This document shows positions 8,490 to 17,045 of a DNA stretch of 64,000 nucleotides, one piece after another. This stretch comes from Rudaeicoccus suwonensis (GTDB taxonomy: Bacteria > Actinomycetota > Actinomycetes > Actinomycetales > Dermatophilaceae). Within the stretch, counting starts at the first letter, position 1, and the number at the start of each line of letters is the position of its first letter. The stretch is from contig NZ_VIVQ01000006.1 of assembly GCF_007829035.1 (NCBI RefSeq), positions 28,475 through 92,474 of the forward strand. Reading direction: 5' to 3'. The position numbers and the translations under genes were made by a program. The notes below the pieces were generated by a model. That model had not been told where the DNA came from and did not search any database. It was given only the letters and a program-made list of their open reading frames with translations.

Positions 8490-8879
8490 TCACTTGAGTT
8501 CGACGGTCGCGCCGGCGCCCTCGAGCTGCTCCTTGGCCTTCTCGGCCGCAGCCTTGTCGACCTTCTCCAGGACGGGCTTGGGGGCGCCGTCCACGAGGTC
8601 CTTGGCTTCCTTCAGGCCGAGGGAGGTCAGCGCGCGGACCTCCTTGATGACCTGGATCTTCTTGTCGCCGGCAGCGGCGAGGATGACGTCGAACTCATCC
8701 TGCTCCGCGGCCTCGTCGCCACCGGCAGCGGCGCCGCCGGCCGGAGCAACACCGACGGCCACGGGGGCCGCGGCGGTGACGTTGAAGGTGTCCTCGAACT
8801 CCTTGACGAACTCGCTGAGCTCGATCAGGGTCATCTCCTTGAAGGCCTCAAGGAGCTCTTCAGTGCTGAGCTTTGCCAT
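8490..8879 (-). CDS. rplL: 50S ribosomal protein L7/L12
   Basis: 129-residue L7/L12, the stalk protein that recruits translation GTPases. It shows the N-terminal dimerisation helices ([13 protein letters not shown]), an Ala/Gly-rich hinge (about residues 38-56) and the conserved C-terminal domain ([24 protein letters not shown]). The ATG at 8879 is used because the in-frame TTG nine bases upstream has no ribosome binding site, while AAAGG precedes the ATG. It follows rplJ by 92 nt and is co-transcribed with it. Length and sequence are ordinary for actinobacteria. Confidence 0.98.
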   Translation of the reverse strand: MAKLSTEELLEAFKEMTLIELSEFVKEFEDTFNVTAAAPVAVGVAPAGGAAAGGDEAAEQDEFDVILAAAGDKKIQVIKEVRALTSLGLKEAKDLVDGAPKPVLEKVDKAAAEKAKEQLEGAGATVELK

Positions 8880-8971
8880 GGTTGGCAACCTTTCGTTTCG
8901 TTAACGACCGAGGTCGTATGCCGTGAGTGGCGTGGGTGCTTCTGATCTGTCGAACATGACGCTGTGCAGCG

Positions 8972-9592
8972 TCAGTTCTCGTCGCCACCCTCGGCGACGT
9001 CGGTGCCTGCCTCGGCCGGGGCCTCGGCGGGGGTCTCTTCGGCGGAAGCGGCCGGGGCGTCGGCGGTGACCGGGCCCTCGGTCTCGACCTTGGCGCGCAG
9101 CGCGTCGACGACCCGAGCGGTCTGCGACAGCGGCGCGGCGAAGAGGTAGACCGCCTGGCTGAGCGACGCGTTCATCGCGCCGGCCAACTTGGCGAGCAGG
9201 GTCTCGCGAGACTCGAGGCTCGCAAGCTTGGTGATGTCCTCCGATGACAGGGCCTTGCCGTCAAGCACGCCGCCCTTGATCACCAGGAGAGGGTTTGCCT
9301 TGGCGAAGTCACGCAGCACCTTGGCCGCCTCGACCGGTTCCCCGGTGATGAAGGCGATCGCGGACGGACCCTGCAGCTGGCCGTCGAAAGCCGTGACTTC
9401 GGCTTCGGCGGCGGCGCGCTTGGTCAGCGTGTTCTTCACCACGGAATAGGTCGCGTGCTCACGCAGAGAGTTACGCAGCTCGGTGAGCTGGGCCACGGAC
9501 AGACCGCGGTACTCCGTCAGCACGGCCGCACCCGAGTCACGGAACTGTCCCGTGAGCTCGGCGATGGCAGCCGACTTGTCGGACTTGGCCAT
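8972..9592 (-). CDS. rplJ: 50S ribosomal protein L10
   Basis: 206-residue L10, which anchors L7/L12 dimers to the ribosome. The core ([12 protein letters not shown] to about residue 170) is canonical. An acidic Ala/Glu/Pro-rich tail of about 30 residues follows, as in many actinobacterial L10 proteins. The start ATG at 9592 follows AAGGAGG. The long upstream leader (to about 9823) probably binds L10 or L10-L12 for autogenous control. As in mycobacteria, rplJL is not next to rpoBC. Confidence 0.97.
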   Translation of the reverse strand: MAKSDKSAAIAELTGQFRDSGAAVLTEYRGLSVAQLTELRNSLREHATYSVVKNTLTKRAAAEAEVTAFDGQLQGPSAIAFITGEPVEAAKVLRDFAKANPLLVIKGGVLDGKALSSEDITKLASLESRETLLAKLAGAMNASLSQAVYLFAAPLSQTARVVDALRAKVETEGPVTADAPAASAEETPAEAPAEAGTDVAEGGDEN

Positions 9593-9835
9593 GCGGACCT
9601 CCTTGATCGGTGAATGATGAGGAATCCCACCGGCCATCCAAGGTCCAGCAACAAAAAGCGCCCCGGTCGCAGATGCGCCGGGGCGTGAAACGACCGGGCG
9701 GCATACGAGCTGTATGCCGTGGCTGGTCGTGCAGCCGTGCTCACCTGCGCGGGTCGCCCGCTCGCTGCGGGACCTTCGGCTGTCGGCGCGCGAGCGCGAC
9801 GACAGTGACCTGCGGTCTTCGGTACCCCAAGGGTA
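9593..9835 (-). promoter_or_regulatory. rplJ promoter and L10 leader RNA
   Basis: Minus-strand -10 TACCCT (9835-9830) with TTGGCC 18 nt upstream is a plausible promoter. The ~230-nt transcript leader that follows contains GACCGCAGGTC shortly after the start and CCCGCGCAGGTGA further down, the sort of paired elements expected of the L10 leader. It then has a small hairpin CGGCATAC-agctc-GTATGCCG, then an intrinsic terminator, then the rplJ ribosome binding site. Identification as the L10 leader rests on position and motif resemblance. Confidence 0.6.
9653..9685 (-). terminator. Intrinsic terminator/attenuator inside the rplJ leader
   Basis: Arms CGCCCCGG (minus strand, 9685-9678) and CCGGGGCG (9666-9659) are followed at once by a C and five Ts (9657-9653). 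This is a textbook Rho-independent terminator placed about 60 nt before rplJ, so readthrough must be regulated or partial. Confidence 0.75.
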
Positions 9836-9895
9836 GGGGAGCACCCGCATGGCGGCCAAATCGACGCACCCTCGAACCCGGCGGACGCCGACCGA

Positions 9896-11035
9896 TCAGA
9901 CCGTCACGACCTCAGCAGGCACCGCAGCGAGATACAGCCGGCCCGGACCGGTAGCCGTCACGCCATCGGCTCCGGCATCCAAAAAGCACGACTGACCCGG
10001 CGCCAGCACGACCGAGCCCTCAGCGGACGAAACCGTCACCTCGTCGTCCAGAGCCAGCGCGATGCGCGGGGCGCCGGCGCCGGGCAGCGCGACCGGCCCG
10101 GCTCCCCCTCCGACCACGTGCAACTGGAAGTGCTGGGTCTGCGCGGGAAAGGAGTGCACCCGGTCGCCGGTGCCTTGCTGCGGGACCATCGCCTGATCGA
10201 CGTCGACGATGCGCAGCAACTCCTCGATGTTGATCGCCTTGGGAGTCAGGCCTGCCCGCACGATGTTGTCGGAGTTGGCCAGGATCTCCACGCAGGTGCC
10301 TCGGACATAGGCGTGCAGCACTCCTGCGGGCAGGAAGACGTAGTCGCCGGGTCGCAGGATCCGGTGGACCATCGTCAACAAGACCACCAACCCGATGTCC
10401 CCGGGAAACTGCTGCGCGATCCGAAGCACCGCCGCCACGGTGGTGTCGGTGTCCGAGTGCTCGCCGATGGCGTCGACGACTTCGGCAACCAGGGTCGCTC
10501 GCGCGTCGTCGCTCGTCTGCAGCAGGCTCGCCAGCAGCGCCTGCGCGGGCTGCGGCGCTACGTCGCAGTGCGCCAGTACGGCGTCCATGCGTGACAGGTT
10601 CAAAGAACGCAGGAAGGCCGCGGTCTCGGCATACGGCCGCAGACCGACGAAGATCTCGTAGTCGGTGACCGCGATGAGCGCTTCCGGCTTGGGCCACCGG
10701 TCGCCATACGTGCCTGACGGGGCGTCGATCGCCTGTTGCGCGTTCGGGTGGCACTGGATCGACAGCGCGCGTTCGGGCGCCAGGACCTTCAGCAGAAAGG
10801 GCAGCCGGCCGCCGAACCGCTGCGCGCACGCCGCGCCCAGCACTCCGACCGGGTCGGCGGCGATCACCCTGTCGAGGGTCGATCCCGCGATGCCGGCGGG
10901 CGCCGCTTCATGGGCGCCCATCCACAGTTCCGCCTCGGGCGCAACCGTCGGCCCATTGCGCCCCGTGAGAGCAGCGAGCACCGTGTGCGAACCCCAGGCG
11001 TAGTTCTGGATCCGCGGTTCGAGCCGTTCGATCAC
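9896..11035 (-). CDS. manA: Mannose-6-phosphate isomerase, class I
   Basis: 379-residue type I phosphomannose isomerase that interconverts mannose-6-phosphate and fructose-6-phosphate, feeding GDP-mannose and glycan synthesis. Zinc-site signatures are present: QCHPN (Gln94, His96), Glu118 in WPKPEAL and His241 in PAGVLHAY. The start is the GTG at 11035, whose bases overlap the upstream hydrolase stop (GTGA). A longer in-frame reading exists but only re-reads the hydrolase gene. It is the last gene of a three-gene chain with DUF2516 and hydrolase genes. Confidence 0.93.
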   Translation of the reverse strand: MIERLEPRIQNYAWGSHTVLAALTGRNGPTVAPEAELWMGAHEAAPAGIAGSTLDRVIAADPVGVLGAACAQRFGGRLPFLLKVLAPERALSIQCHPNAQQAIDAPSGTYGDRWPKPEALIAVTDYEIFVGLRPYAETAAFLRSLNLSRMDAVLAHCDVAPQPAQALLASLLQTSDDARATLVAEVVDAIGEHSDTDTTVAAVLRIAQQFPGDIGLVVLLTMVHRILRPGDYVFLPAGVLHAYVRGTCVEILANSDNIVRAGLTPKAINIEELLRIVDVDQAMVPQQGTGDRVHSFPAQTQHFQLHVVGGGAGPVALPGAGAPRIALALDDEVTVSSAEGSVVLAPGQSCFLDAGADGVTATGPGRLYLAAVPAEVVTV

Positions 11036-11847
11036 GCCAGGAACTCCCCGATGAGCGATCGCACCAGCGGCCGATGCGACCACAGGATGCCGCCGGGCGG
11101 AAGGACTTCCAGCCGGGCATGCGGCAACAGCCGCGCGAGCTCTTCCGCCACCCACACCGGGTGCGCCGGATCGTCCTGCTGCGCCAGGATGAGTGCAGGC
11201 GCGGTCACACCGCGCAGCACCGACCGATCGGCAAGGGCCACCTCGTGCGGGATGCTGCGCAGCGCCCGACTCACATCGGTGCGCACGATCGTCGCGGCCT
11301 GGTCATGGCACCATCCGCGGACCTCGGGCCGGTCGCGCATCGCGGCCGGTTGTTCCTCGAGCATGAGTTCGGCTACGGCGTCGACGTCGCGGTCCTGCGC
11401 CAGTTCGCCCATCCGGATCAGGCGGTCGAGGGCGGCATCGGTGCGCGGGGTGTCGAGCACCGCCGGTATGACGAAGACCAGTCGCTCGAAGCGGTCCGGC
11501 GTCTCGCCCAGCAGGTGGCTCAGCGCACCGGCACCCATTGAGACGCCGAGCGCTCGCGAGGCTTCGACATGGTCGGCGACGGCGCGCAACTCACCGGCGA
11601 GCGCGGCATACGTCCACGGGGTCTCGGGCGAGGAGGACGCGCCGTGTCCGCGGAAGTGGAAGAACGCGCGGGATCCGGCGACGGACGATCCGAATGGTCG
11701 GGTCGTCGCAATGGAACCGGCAAGGCCGTGACCGAAAACAGTTGTGGGAGAACCAGATCCGGTGACGAGATATTCGAGGGCGCCGTCGCGGGTCGGCAGC
11801 AGCGAGGTGCGGGGCGCGAGCGTGCGCAGACCGGAGTCCGAGCTCAC
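11032..11847 (-). CDS. Alpha/beta-fold hydrolase
   Basis: 271-residue alpha/beta hydrolase. It has an oxyanion HG motif (FGHGL, residues 39-43), nucleophile elbow GVSMGAG with Ser103, and a plausible catalytic His near the C-terminus (SHRPLVRS). The substrate is not evident; the family includes esterases, lipases and C-C hydrolases. The GTG start at 11847 overlaps the stop of the DUF2516 gene (GTGA), and its own stop overlaps the manA start, so it is tightly coupled on both sides. Confidence 0.85.
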   Translation of the reverse strand: MSSDSGLRTLAPRTSLLPTRDGALEYLVTGSGSPTTVFGHGLAGSIATTRPFGSSVAGSRAFFHFRGHGASSSPETPWTYAALAGELRAVADHVEASRALGVSMGAGALSHLLGETPDRFERLVFVIPAVLDTPRTDAALDRLIRMGELAQDRDVDAVAELMLEEQPAAMRDRPEVRGWCHDQAATIVRTDVSRALRSIPHEVALADRSVLRGVTAPALILAQQDDPAHPVWVAEELARLLPHARLEVLPPGGILWSHRPLVRSLIGEFLA

Positions 11848-12173
11848 CACGGACCGTAGGGGCCGTTCTGGTTGCTGCGTGCGTTCCCCAGAACCCGCTG
11901 TATGGCGGGGCGTACATCGGCCAGATAGACCGCCGCGCCGACGACTGCGACGATCTCGAAGATGCTCAGCGGAGCCTCGATCGACAAGAACCCGAGCACC
12001 ATTGCAACACCGGTGATCGCCAGCCACGCGGGCTTGCTCAGCTTGCCCGCCGCGGTGAAGGCGTCGCTGCGGCGCCGTAGGCAGTCGATGAAGGCGAACA
12101 CCTGCATCGCGAACAGGATCACGCCGAGCACGAGCCCGACGTAGGCCTGCAGGTGGAAGAACGTTGTTCCCAT
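11844..12173 (-). CDS. DUF2516 family membrane protein
   Basis: 109-residue protein with two to three hydrophobic helices (residues 8-30, 48-65 and 70-90). Pattern and size match actinobacterial DUF2516. In mycobacteria the homologue lies beside hbhA and an XRE regulator; here it is only about 2 kb from both, with an asparaginase gene between. Function is unknown. I chose the ATG at 12173 (MGTTFFHLQ) because it begins just before the first helix. Confidence 0.8.
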   Translation of the reverse strand: MGTTFFHLQAYVGLVLGVILFAMQVFAFIDCLRRRSDAFTAAGKLSKPAWLAITGVAMVLGFLSIEAPLSIFEIVAVVGAAVYLADVRPAIQRVLGNARSNQNGPYGPW

Positions 12174-12266
12174 GGCGGTCAGCCTAACCGTCAAACATCG
12201 CCGGCCATCCACGATCAGTCAGGTGCCACCTGTGAGGCCGCCACCCACGACTCCTGACCCCGCGAG

Positions 12267-13238
12267 TCAGATGCCGATGGCGCGCACCGCGCCGACCGGT
12301 GCCCCATGCCCGAGGATCTCGCTGTGCGCGAGCGCGTCGACCGCATCGCCGTCGATGCCGGCACGCCGCAACAGCGCCGCCATCACGACCGGCCGGGCTC
12401 GCTGTGAGCCGTCGGCGATCTTGACCGCCAAACCGCGTCCGTCCGCCAGACCGACTGCGTAGACCGCCTCGGCGCCATCCTTGGCGATGAGACCGTCGAC
12501 TCCGCGGATCAGCGCGGTCACGTCGCGTCGGGTGCCACCCAGATACTCCGGCCGCTCACGTATGGCGTCTCGCACCCTCGCCTCGTCGGTTCCGTCGGCC
12601 GCACCGGCGATCCGGCCGAAGGCCCGTGCGAGACCGCCCGGCGAGATGGCCATGACGGGTGCGCCGCAGCCGTCGATACCGGTGGCCGCGACCGGTTCTC
12701 CGGCGAGGTCGGCGAGGGTCTGAGCCATCAGCTGCTGCAGCGGATGCTCAGGGTCGCGGTAGGTGCGGGTGTCCCAGCCGGCGGCCACGCAGGTCGCGAG
12801 CATCGCGGCGTGCTTGCCGGAGCAGTTCTGCGCAAGTGAGGTGGCGTCGCGCCCGCCGCGCAGCCATTCCCGGCGAGCCTGCTCGTCATACGGCAGGTCG
12901 GGGGTGTTTTGCAGGTCGGTCTCGGAAAGGCCCGCGCCCGAGAGGATTTCGAGCACGCCGGCGAGATGGAAGTCCTCACCGGAGTGACTCGCCGACGCCA
13001 GCGCGAGCAGTCTCGGGTCCCCGAGCGTCAGCCCGGCGCGCAGCATCGCCAGCGCCTGGATCGGCTTGTTGGACGAGCGCGGGAAGCAGGGAGCACTCGC
13101 ATCGCCGGCGGCGAACTCGACGGATCCGTCGGGGCCAGTGATGACCGCGACACCGTGGTGCACGGACTCCACGAAACCGTTTCGGTCGACCTGGGCAAGG
13201 ACAGGGGCCGCGGCGAGGGCATCAGCAGAACTGGTCAC
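12267..13238 (-). CDS. Asparaginase (bacterial/rhizobial type II family)
   Basis: 323-residue enzyme of the asparaginase family unrelated to the E. coli type. The active-site segment is RSSNKPIQALA, with further conserved motifs NCSGKHAAML and GIDGCGAPV. It hydrolyses L-asparagine to aspartate and ammonia, probably in the cytosol (no signal peptide). The GTG at 13238 begins the conserved part (VTSSADALAAAP). An upstream in-frame stretch looks non-coding and has no ribosome binding site. The gene splits the usual hbhA/DUF2516 neighbourhood. Confidence 0.88.
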   Translation of the reverse strand: MTSSADALAAAPVLAQVDRNGFVESVHHGVAVITGPDGSVEFAAGDASAPCFPRSSNKPIQALAMLRAGLTLGDPRLLALASASHSGEDFHLAGVLEILSGAGLSETDLQNTPDLPYDEQARREWLRGGRDATSLAQNCSGKHAAMLATCVAAGWDTRTYRDPEHPLQQLMAQTLADLAGEPVAATGIDGCGAPVMAISPGGLARAFGRIAGAADGTDEARVRDAIRERPEYLGGTRRDVTALIRGVDGLIAKDGAEAVYAVGLADGRGLAVKIADGSQRARPVVMAALLRRAGIDGDAVDALAHSEILGHGAPVGAVRAIGI

Positions 13239-13356
13239 CGGGCCGACGATAGGGGGCCACCAGACGTACCCGGTAGTCGGCTCCCCGAGTCGGCTGTGCG
13301 GCGACAACTGCGGTCGCATGATGCGGCTGCTGCCGCGGCGATGCACAGCCAAAGAC

Positions 13357-13394
13357 GCGCTGCCGGTCCCACGAGTTCGTGGGACCGGCAGCGC
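13357..13394. terminator. Terminator after the hbhA-like gene
   Basis: Perfect 18-bp arms (start GCGCTGCCGGTCCC) with a 2-nt centre, 40 nt past the stop of the hbhA-like gene. Structure is strong; there is no T-run on the minus strand. Confidence 0.7.
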
Positions 13395-13434
13395 GCCGAT
13401 CAGGTGCAGTCGGTCAGAACTGCAACGGGAGCGT

Positions 13435-14241
13435 TCAAGCCTGCTCGGACGCCGCAGCCGGAGTGGCCTGCGCCGAGGCAGCCGGCGTGGTCTGAGCGGA
13501 CTGCGTGCTCTTGGCCGGACCAGCCTTCTTGGCGGTGGTCCGCTTCGCCGGAGCCTTCTTGGCCGGCGCCTTGGCGGTGGTCTTGGTGGCAGTGGCCTTG
13601 CCGGCGATCGTCTTGCGGGCCGGCTTGCGACCGGGCTTCTTGGCGGTCGGCTTGGCGGCGCCCTCCTTGGCGGCGCTGCTGCGGGCCGCGGTGGCGGCCT
13701 CGGCCTCGACCTTGCCGGCCTGCGAGCCGACCCGGCCGGCCAGGCTGGCGACGTTCTTGGCGGCTTCCTTGCGGGCTGCGAAGGCGGTGCTCACAGCGGT
13801 CCCCTGAGTGTCGCGCGCGGTCTTGCGGGCGGACTTGACCGCGGAGCGGCTCTGGTCGACCGCACTGTCGACACGCGAGGACAGTTTCTGCGCGACCGGC
13901 TGACGGCGCAGTTCGCCGATGACCTTCTCGCCACGCTCGGCGAAATCGAGGTAACCGTCGGAGAGTTCGTTGTAGGAGCTCTCGAGGTCGCCGGTAACGG
14001 CCTCGTAGCGCTGCGTCGCCCGCGACGGCAGGGACAGCGCCTGATCACGCACGTCGACGACCGCGCCGGAGATGCGGGTCTGCACGTTCTTCGGCGACAG
14101 TTCGGTCAGCGCAGAGCCGGCGCGCTCGCCGACTCGGGTGAGCGCGTCACGCACGCCGGACACTGCGACGTCCGCCGCACCGACGAGTGCGTACAGCGGG
14201 GTCGCGTCGAGGTTCTTGCGGAGCTGGTCGGTGGCGGCCAT
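13435..14241 (-). CDS. Heparin-binding hemagglutinin (HbhA)-like protein with Lys/Ala/Pro-rich tail
   Basis: 268 residues. Residues 1-170 are helical and coiled-coil-like (LYALVGAADVAV, DRVDSAVDQSRSAVKS-type heptads). Residues 195-268 are a low-complexity Lys/Ala/Pro/Thr tail with repeated PAKK/TAKK units. This layout matches mycobacterial HbhA, a surface/DNA-associated adhesin; the tail also resembles histone-like proteins. The match is supported by the next gene, an XRE regulator, exactly as beside mycobacterial hbhA. The ATG at 14241 has AAAGGA upstream. Function in a non-pathogen is unknown; surface or nucleoid roles are both possible. Confidence 0.82.
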   Translation of the reverse strand: MAATDQLRKNLDATPLYALVGAADVAVSGVRDALTRVGERAGSALTELSPKNVQTRISGAVVDVRDQALSLPSRATQRYEAVTGDLESSYNELSDGYLDFAERGEKVIGELRRQPVAQKLSSRVDSAVDQSRSAVKSARKTARDTQGTAVSTAFAARKEAAKNVASLAGRVGSQAGKVEAEAATAARSSAAKEGAAKPTAKKPGRKPARKTIAGKATATKTTAKAPAKKAPAKRTTAKKAGPAKSTQSAQTTPAASAQATPAAASEQA

Positions 14242-14329
14242 GGCCGGTCCTTTCGTGGTACTTCGGTTCGCTTTGGGCAACAACATTTCTCGTGCACAGT
14301 CGGCGATAACCGCCTGTGCGACTCCTGCG

Positions 14330-14677
14330 TCAGTCCTCGACGAAAGAGTCGTAGACATCGAGCAGCACCTTGCGCTGCTTGTCCGTCAGGCGTGGGTCCA
14401 GCCGGATGGCCGCTCGCGCATCGGCCTGGGTCTCGGCGGCGTCCGGAGACGCTTCGAGAATCCCGGCATGCACGTACAACTGCTCGGCCGAGATCCGCAA
14501 CCCCTTCGCGAGGGCCTGCAGGATCTCGGCGCTCGGCTTCTTCAGACCGCGTTCGATCTGCGAGAGATACGGGTTGGAGATTCCGGTGCGTTCGGCGAGT
14601 TGCCGCAAGGACAACTGCGCCTGCTGACGCTGGTCCTTCAGGTAGCTACCCACGTCACCCACCGGATTCGGACTCAC
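14330..14677 (-). CDS. XRE-family helix-turn-helix regulator
   Basis: 115-residue DNA-binding protein. An HTH_3 domain covers about residues 9-65 (LSLRQLAERTGISNPYLSQIERG), with a short helical C-terminal extension. It is the homologue of the regulator found next to hbhA in mycobacteria. The GTG at 14677 is preferred: a -10 CATAAT lies exactly 7 nt upstream and a -35 TTGCAA 18 nt further, so the mRNA probably begins at or next to this codon (leaderless). ATG 14686 is an alternative. Direct repeats overlapping the promoter suggest autoregulation. Confidence 0.85.
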   Translation of the reverse strand: MSPNPVGDVGSYLKDQRQQAQLSLRQLAERTGISNPYLSQIERGLKKPSAEILQALAKGLRISAEQLYVHAGILEASPDAAETQADARAAIRLDPRLTDKQRKVLLDVYDSFVED

Positions 14678-14684
14678 GAGTAAC

Positions 14685-14727
14685 ATTATGCTTGCTGTAG
14701 TTAGCAAGTTGCAAGCCATAGTTAGCG
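14685..14727 (-). promoter_or_regulatory. Promoter and candidate operator of the XRE regulator
   Basis: Minus strand: TTGCAA (about 14714-14709), 18-nt spacer, CATAAT (14690-14685). Two CTAACTA direct repeats lie 21 nt apart, about two helical turns. A CTTGC-N8-GCAAG dyad sits in the spacer, a good position for repressor binding. Confidence 0.5.
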
Positions 14728-14785
14728 TGACCTCGCTCACAAGCCCTTGACAACCGCCGTTCCTGCAGTCGCAGGGTCGGGTGGA

Positions 14786-15829
14786 CTACGGCTCGACGAT
14801 GACCGTCTGGGCCGCCGACACGGGACCGGCATGCAGCACTGCCTGCGGATCCGTGGAGCGCTTGACCACAGCGAGTGCGACAGGACCGTCCTCCGCATGG
14901 CGAACCACGGACGTGATGCGGCCGACCGGCCGCTCCCCGTCGGCGATCACGAGCTCGGCCCCGGCATCGGGCAGCACGTGCCCTGAGCCGTCGAGGTGCA
15001 GGAACACCAGCCGGCGCGGCGGCCGGCCGAGGTTGTGGACCCGCGCGACGGTTTCCTGGCCGCGATAACACCCCTTGTGCAGATGAACCGCCGTGCGCAG
15101 CCAGTCGAGTTCGTGCGGAATCGTCCGGTGGTCGGTGTCCAGGCGCAGACGTGGCCGCCAGGCCACCACCCTGAGGGCTTCCGCTGCCCAAGTGCCTGCC
15201 AGCGGGCGGTCGCCCACCTCGGCATCCAGTTGGGCACGGGGAACGATGAGCTCGCGCCATACCCGCGATTCGCCGGGGTGGGGGTTCGCCGCGGCATACG
15301 TCGCAGTGTCGGGCCCGAGCCCGGGCCACGGGTCACGCCAGGCGATCACGCCGCGGCTGCTCAACTCCGCTGCGGTCGACTCAGCATCGATCGGCTCACC
15401 GAGGACGGCGTACCGGTCGGAGACATCGGCCACCTCGACGCGCAACATGAACTTCATCCGCTCCAGCCAGGCGACGAGCGCATCAGCGGTGCCGGGCTCG
15501 ACCGACAGCCACGTCGTCGTGCCGTCGTCGACGACGTGCAGCGCGTGCTCAATGTGGCCGTGCGGGCTGAGTACGAGCGACTCGGTCGAGGTGTATGCCG
15601 CCAGGCCGGTCAGCTGCTGGGTGGTCATCGAGTGCAACCAGGAGAGTCGGTCGGGCCCGGTGACGGTGACGACGCCGCGGTGCGACAGGTCGACGACGGC
15701 CAGGCCTTCGGACAGCAGTCGTTGCTCGCGCATCGGGTCTCCGTAGTGCGCTGCGACCCCGGCATCGACACCATCGCCGGACACCGCGCCGGGTCGGGCG
15801 AGCAGGGCGGAGGAGGTGTCGGCGGTCAC
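14786..15829 (-). CDS. ygfZ: Folate-binding protein YgfZ (iron-sulfur repair/maturation)
   Basis: 347-residue GcvT-fold protein with the YgfZ signature KGCYRGQETVAR, whose Cys is needed for function in E. coli. YgfZ binds tetrahydrofolate and helps build or repair [4Fe-4S] clusters. The N-terminal folate-binding half and C-terminal barrel are both present and the length is typical of actinobacteria. The GTG at 15829 gives a start just before conserved sequence; an ATG at 15880 would invade the divergent LCP promoter. The two genes share a 65-nt divergent intergenic region. Confidence 0.9.
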   Translation of the reverse strand: MTADTSSALLARPGAVSGDGVDAGVAAHYGDPMREQRLLSEGLAVVDLSHRGVVTVTGPDRLSWLHSMTTQQLTGLAAYTSTESLVLSPHGHIEHALHVVDDGTTTWLSVEPGTADALVAWLERMKFMLRVEVADVSDRYAVLGEPIDAESTAAELSSRGVIAWRDPWPGLGPDTATYAAANPHPGESRVWRELIVPRAQLDAEVGDRPLAGTWAAEALRVVAWRPRLRLDTDHRTIPHELDWLRTAVHLHKGCYRGQETVARVHNLGRPPRRLVFLHLDGSGHVLPDAGAELVIADGERPVGRITSVVRHAEDGPVALAVVKRSTDPQAVLHAGPVSAAQTVIVEP

Positions 15830-15894
15830 CGTTTCAGCGTACGTCGCGGCCGGACATTCTCCATCCAGCGGGCATCCCATCTACACTCCCGGCC

Positions 15895-17019
15895 ATGACG
15901 CATGAGGAGCCAGGCGCCGAAGACCACACCCAACCGGTGCCCGTCGACGCGGGTACCGACGCCGCTGCAGGGGGCGATTCGGACGATGTGAGCGAAGGGG
16001 GCGCAGCCGCAGGAACGGTCGGTGGGCGAAGCCGTCGCCCGAAGAAGAAGGCCGGCTTCCTCAAAGTCACCCTGCTGAGCCTGCTGTCGATCATCGTGAT
16101 CATCGCCGTGGCCGTCGGCGGATTCGCGCTCTATCTGAACCACATCCTGGATCGCAACCTCACGCACGGCGTCGCCCTGCCCAAGAGCACCGTTCCCCCC
16201 GCCGCCGACGCAGGCAACTCGCAGAACATCCTGCTCATCGGTACCGACACGCGCTCCGGGTCGGTGACCGACGTCTCGGCGGGCGCGCGTTCCGACGTCA
16301 TCCAACTCGTGCACATCAGCAAGGGCTACAAGACCGCCCAGGTCATCCACTTCCCGCGTGACCTGTACGTCGCCATACCTGGCCACGACAAGAACAAGAT
16401 CAACGCCGCCTACGCCTTCGGTGGGCCTGCGCTGCTCGCGGAGACGATCTCCGACCTGCTCGGCGGCGTCACCATCAACCGCTACGCCGTCATCGACTTC
16501 CAGGGCTTCGCGGATCTGACCAACGACCTCGGCGGTGTCGACATCTACGTGCCACAGGCGTTCGACGAGCGCGGTTTCGGAGATTTCTCCCAGGGATACC
16601 ACAAGATGAACGGCCAACAGGCACTCCAGTTCGTGCGTGAACGTCACCAGTTGGCCGAGGGCGACATCGATCGCGGCCGCGACCAGCAGGAGTGGATCAA
16701 GGCGGTGCTGAAGAAGACCCTCAGCGCGGGCACCCTGCTCAATCCGATCAAGCTGGCCGAGACCGTCAACGACCTGACGAAATACATGCAGGTCGACGCC
16801 GCAACCTCCAGCAGCGACCTGCGCAATCTGGCGTTCAACCTGCGCAACGTGCGCTCGAGCGACATCACGTACTACACCGCGCCGTTCAGCGGATTCGGCA
16901 GCAACCCTGTCGCCGGGTCCATCGACATCGTCAACACGACCCAGATGAAGGCACTGGGTCAGGCGCTCTACCACGACAAGATGTCGACCTACACCTACGG
17001 AAAGAACGACATCCACTGA
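15895..17019 (+). CDS. LytR-CpsA-Psr (LCP) family cell-wall ligase
   Basis: 374-residue membrane protein. A disordered acidic cytoplasmic N-terminus (1-50) is followed by one membrane span (about 57-80) and then an extracytoplasmic LCP catalytic domain. Family motifs are visible: TDTRSG, HFPRDLYVAIPG, DFQGFADLTNDLGGVDI and RERHQLAEGDIDRGRDQQ, with the Arg/Asp residues that bind polyprenyl pyrophosphate and metal. LCP enzymes attach glycopolymers to peptidoglycan (in mycobacteria, arabinogalactan). A second, closely similar LCP gene lies at 36185-37198. The next gene starts 26 nt downstream. Confidence 0.92.
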   Translation: MTHEEPGAEDHTQPVPVDAGTDAAAGGDSDDVSEGGAAAGTVGGRSRRPKKKAGFLKVTLLSLLSIIVIIAVAVGGFALYLNHILDRNLTHGVALPKSTVPPAADAGNSQNILLIGTDTRSGSVTDVSAGARSDVIQLVHISKGYKTAQVIHFPRDLYVAIPGHDKNKINAAYAFGGPALLAETISDLLGGVTINRYAVIDFQGFADLTNDLGGVDIYVPQAFDERGFGDFSQGYHKMNGQQALQFVRERHQLAEGDIDRGRDQQEWIKAVLKKTLSAGTLLNPIKLAETVNDLTKYMQVDAATSSSDLRNLAFNLRNVRSSDITYYTAPFSGFGSNPVAGSIDIVNTTQMKALGQALYHDKMSTYTYGKNDIH

Positions 17020-17045
17020 TCGAGGCAACCGATACCATCGCTCAA

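Noticed and set aside
12218..12264. CAGGTGCCACCTG and GACTC/GAGTC dyads after the DUF2516 region
   Set aside because: Arms are too short and common at this base composition to claim a site.
15826..17028. 400-codon open frame antisense to the LCP gene
   Set aside because: Shadow of a well-supported LCP gene; no ribosome binding site or recognisable domain.
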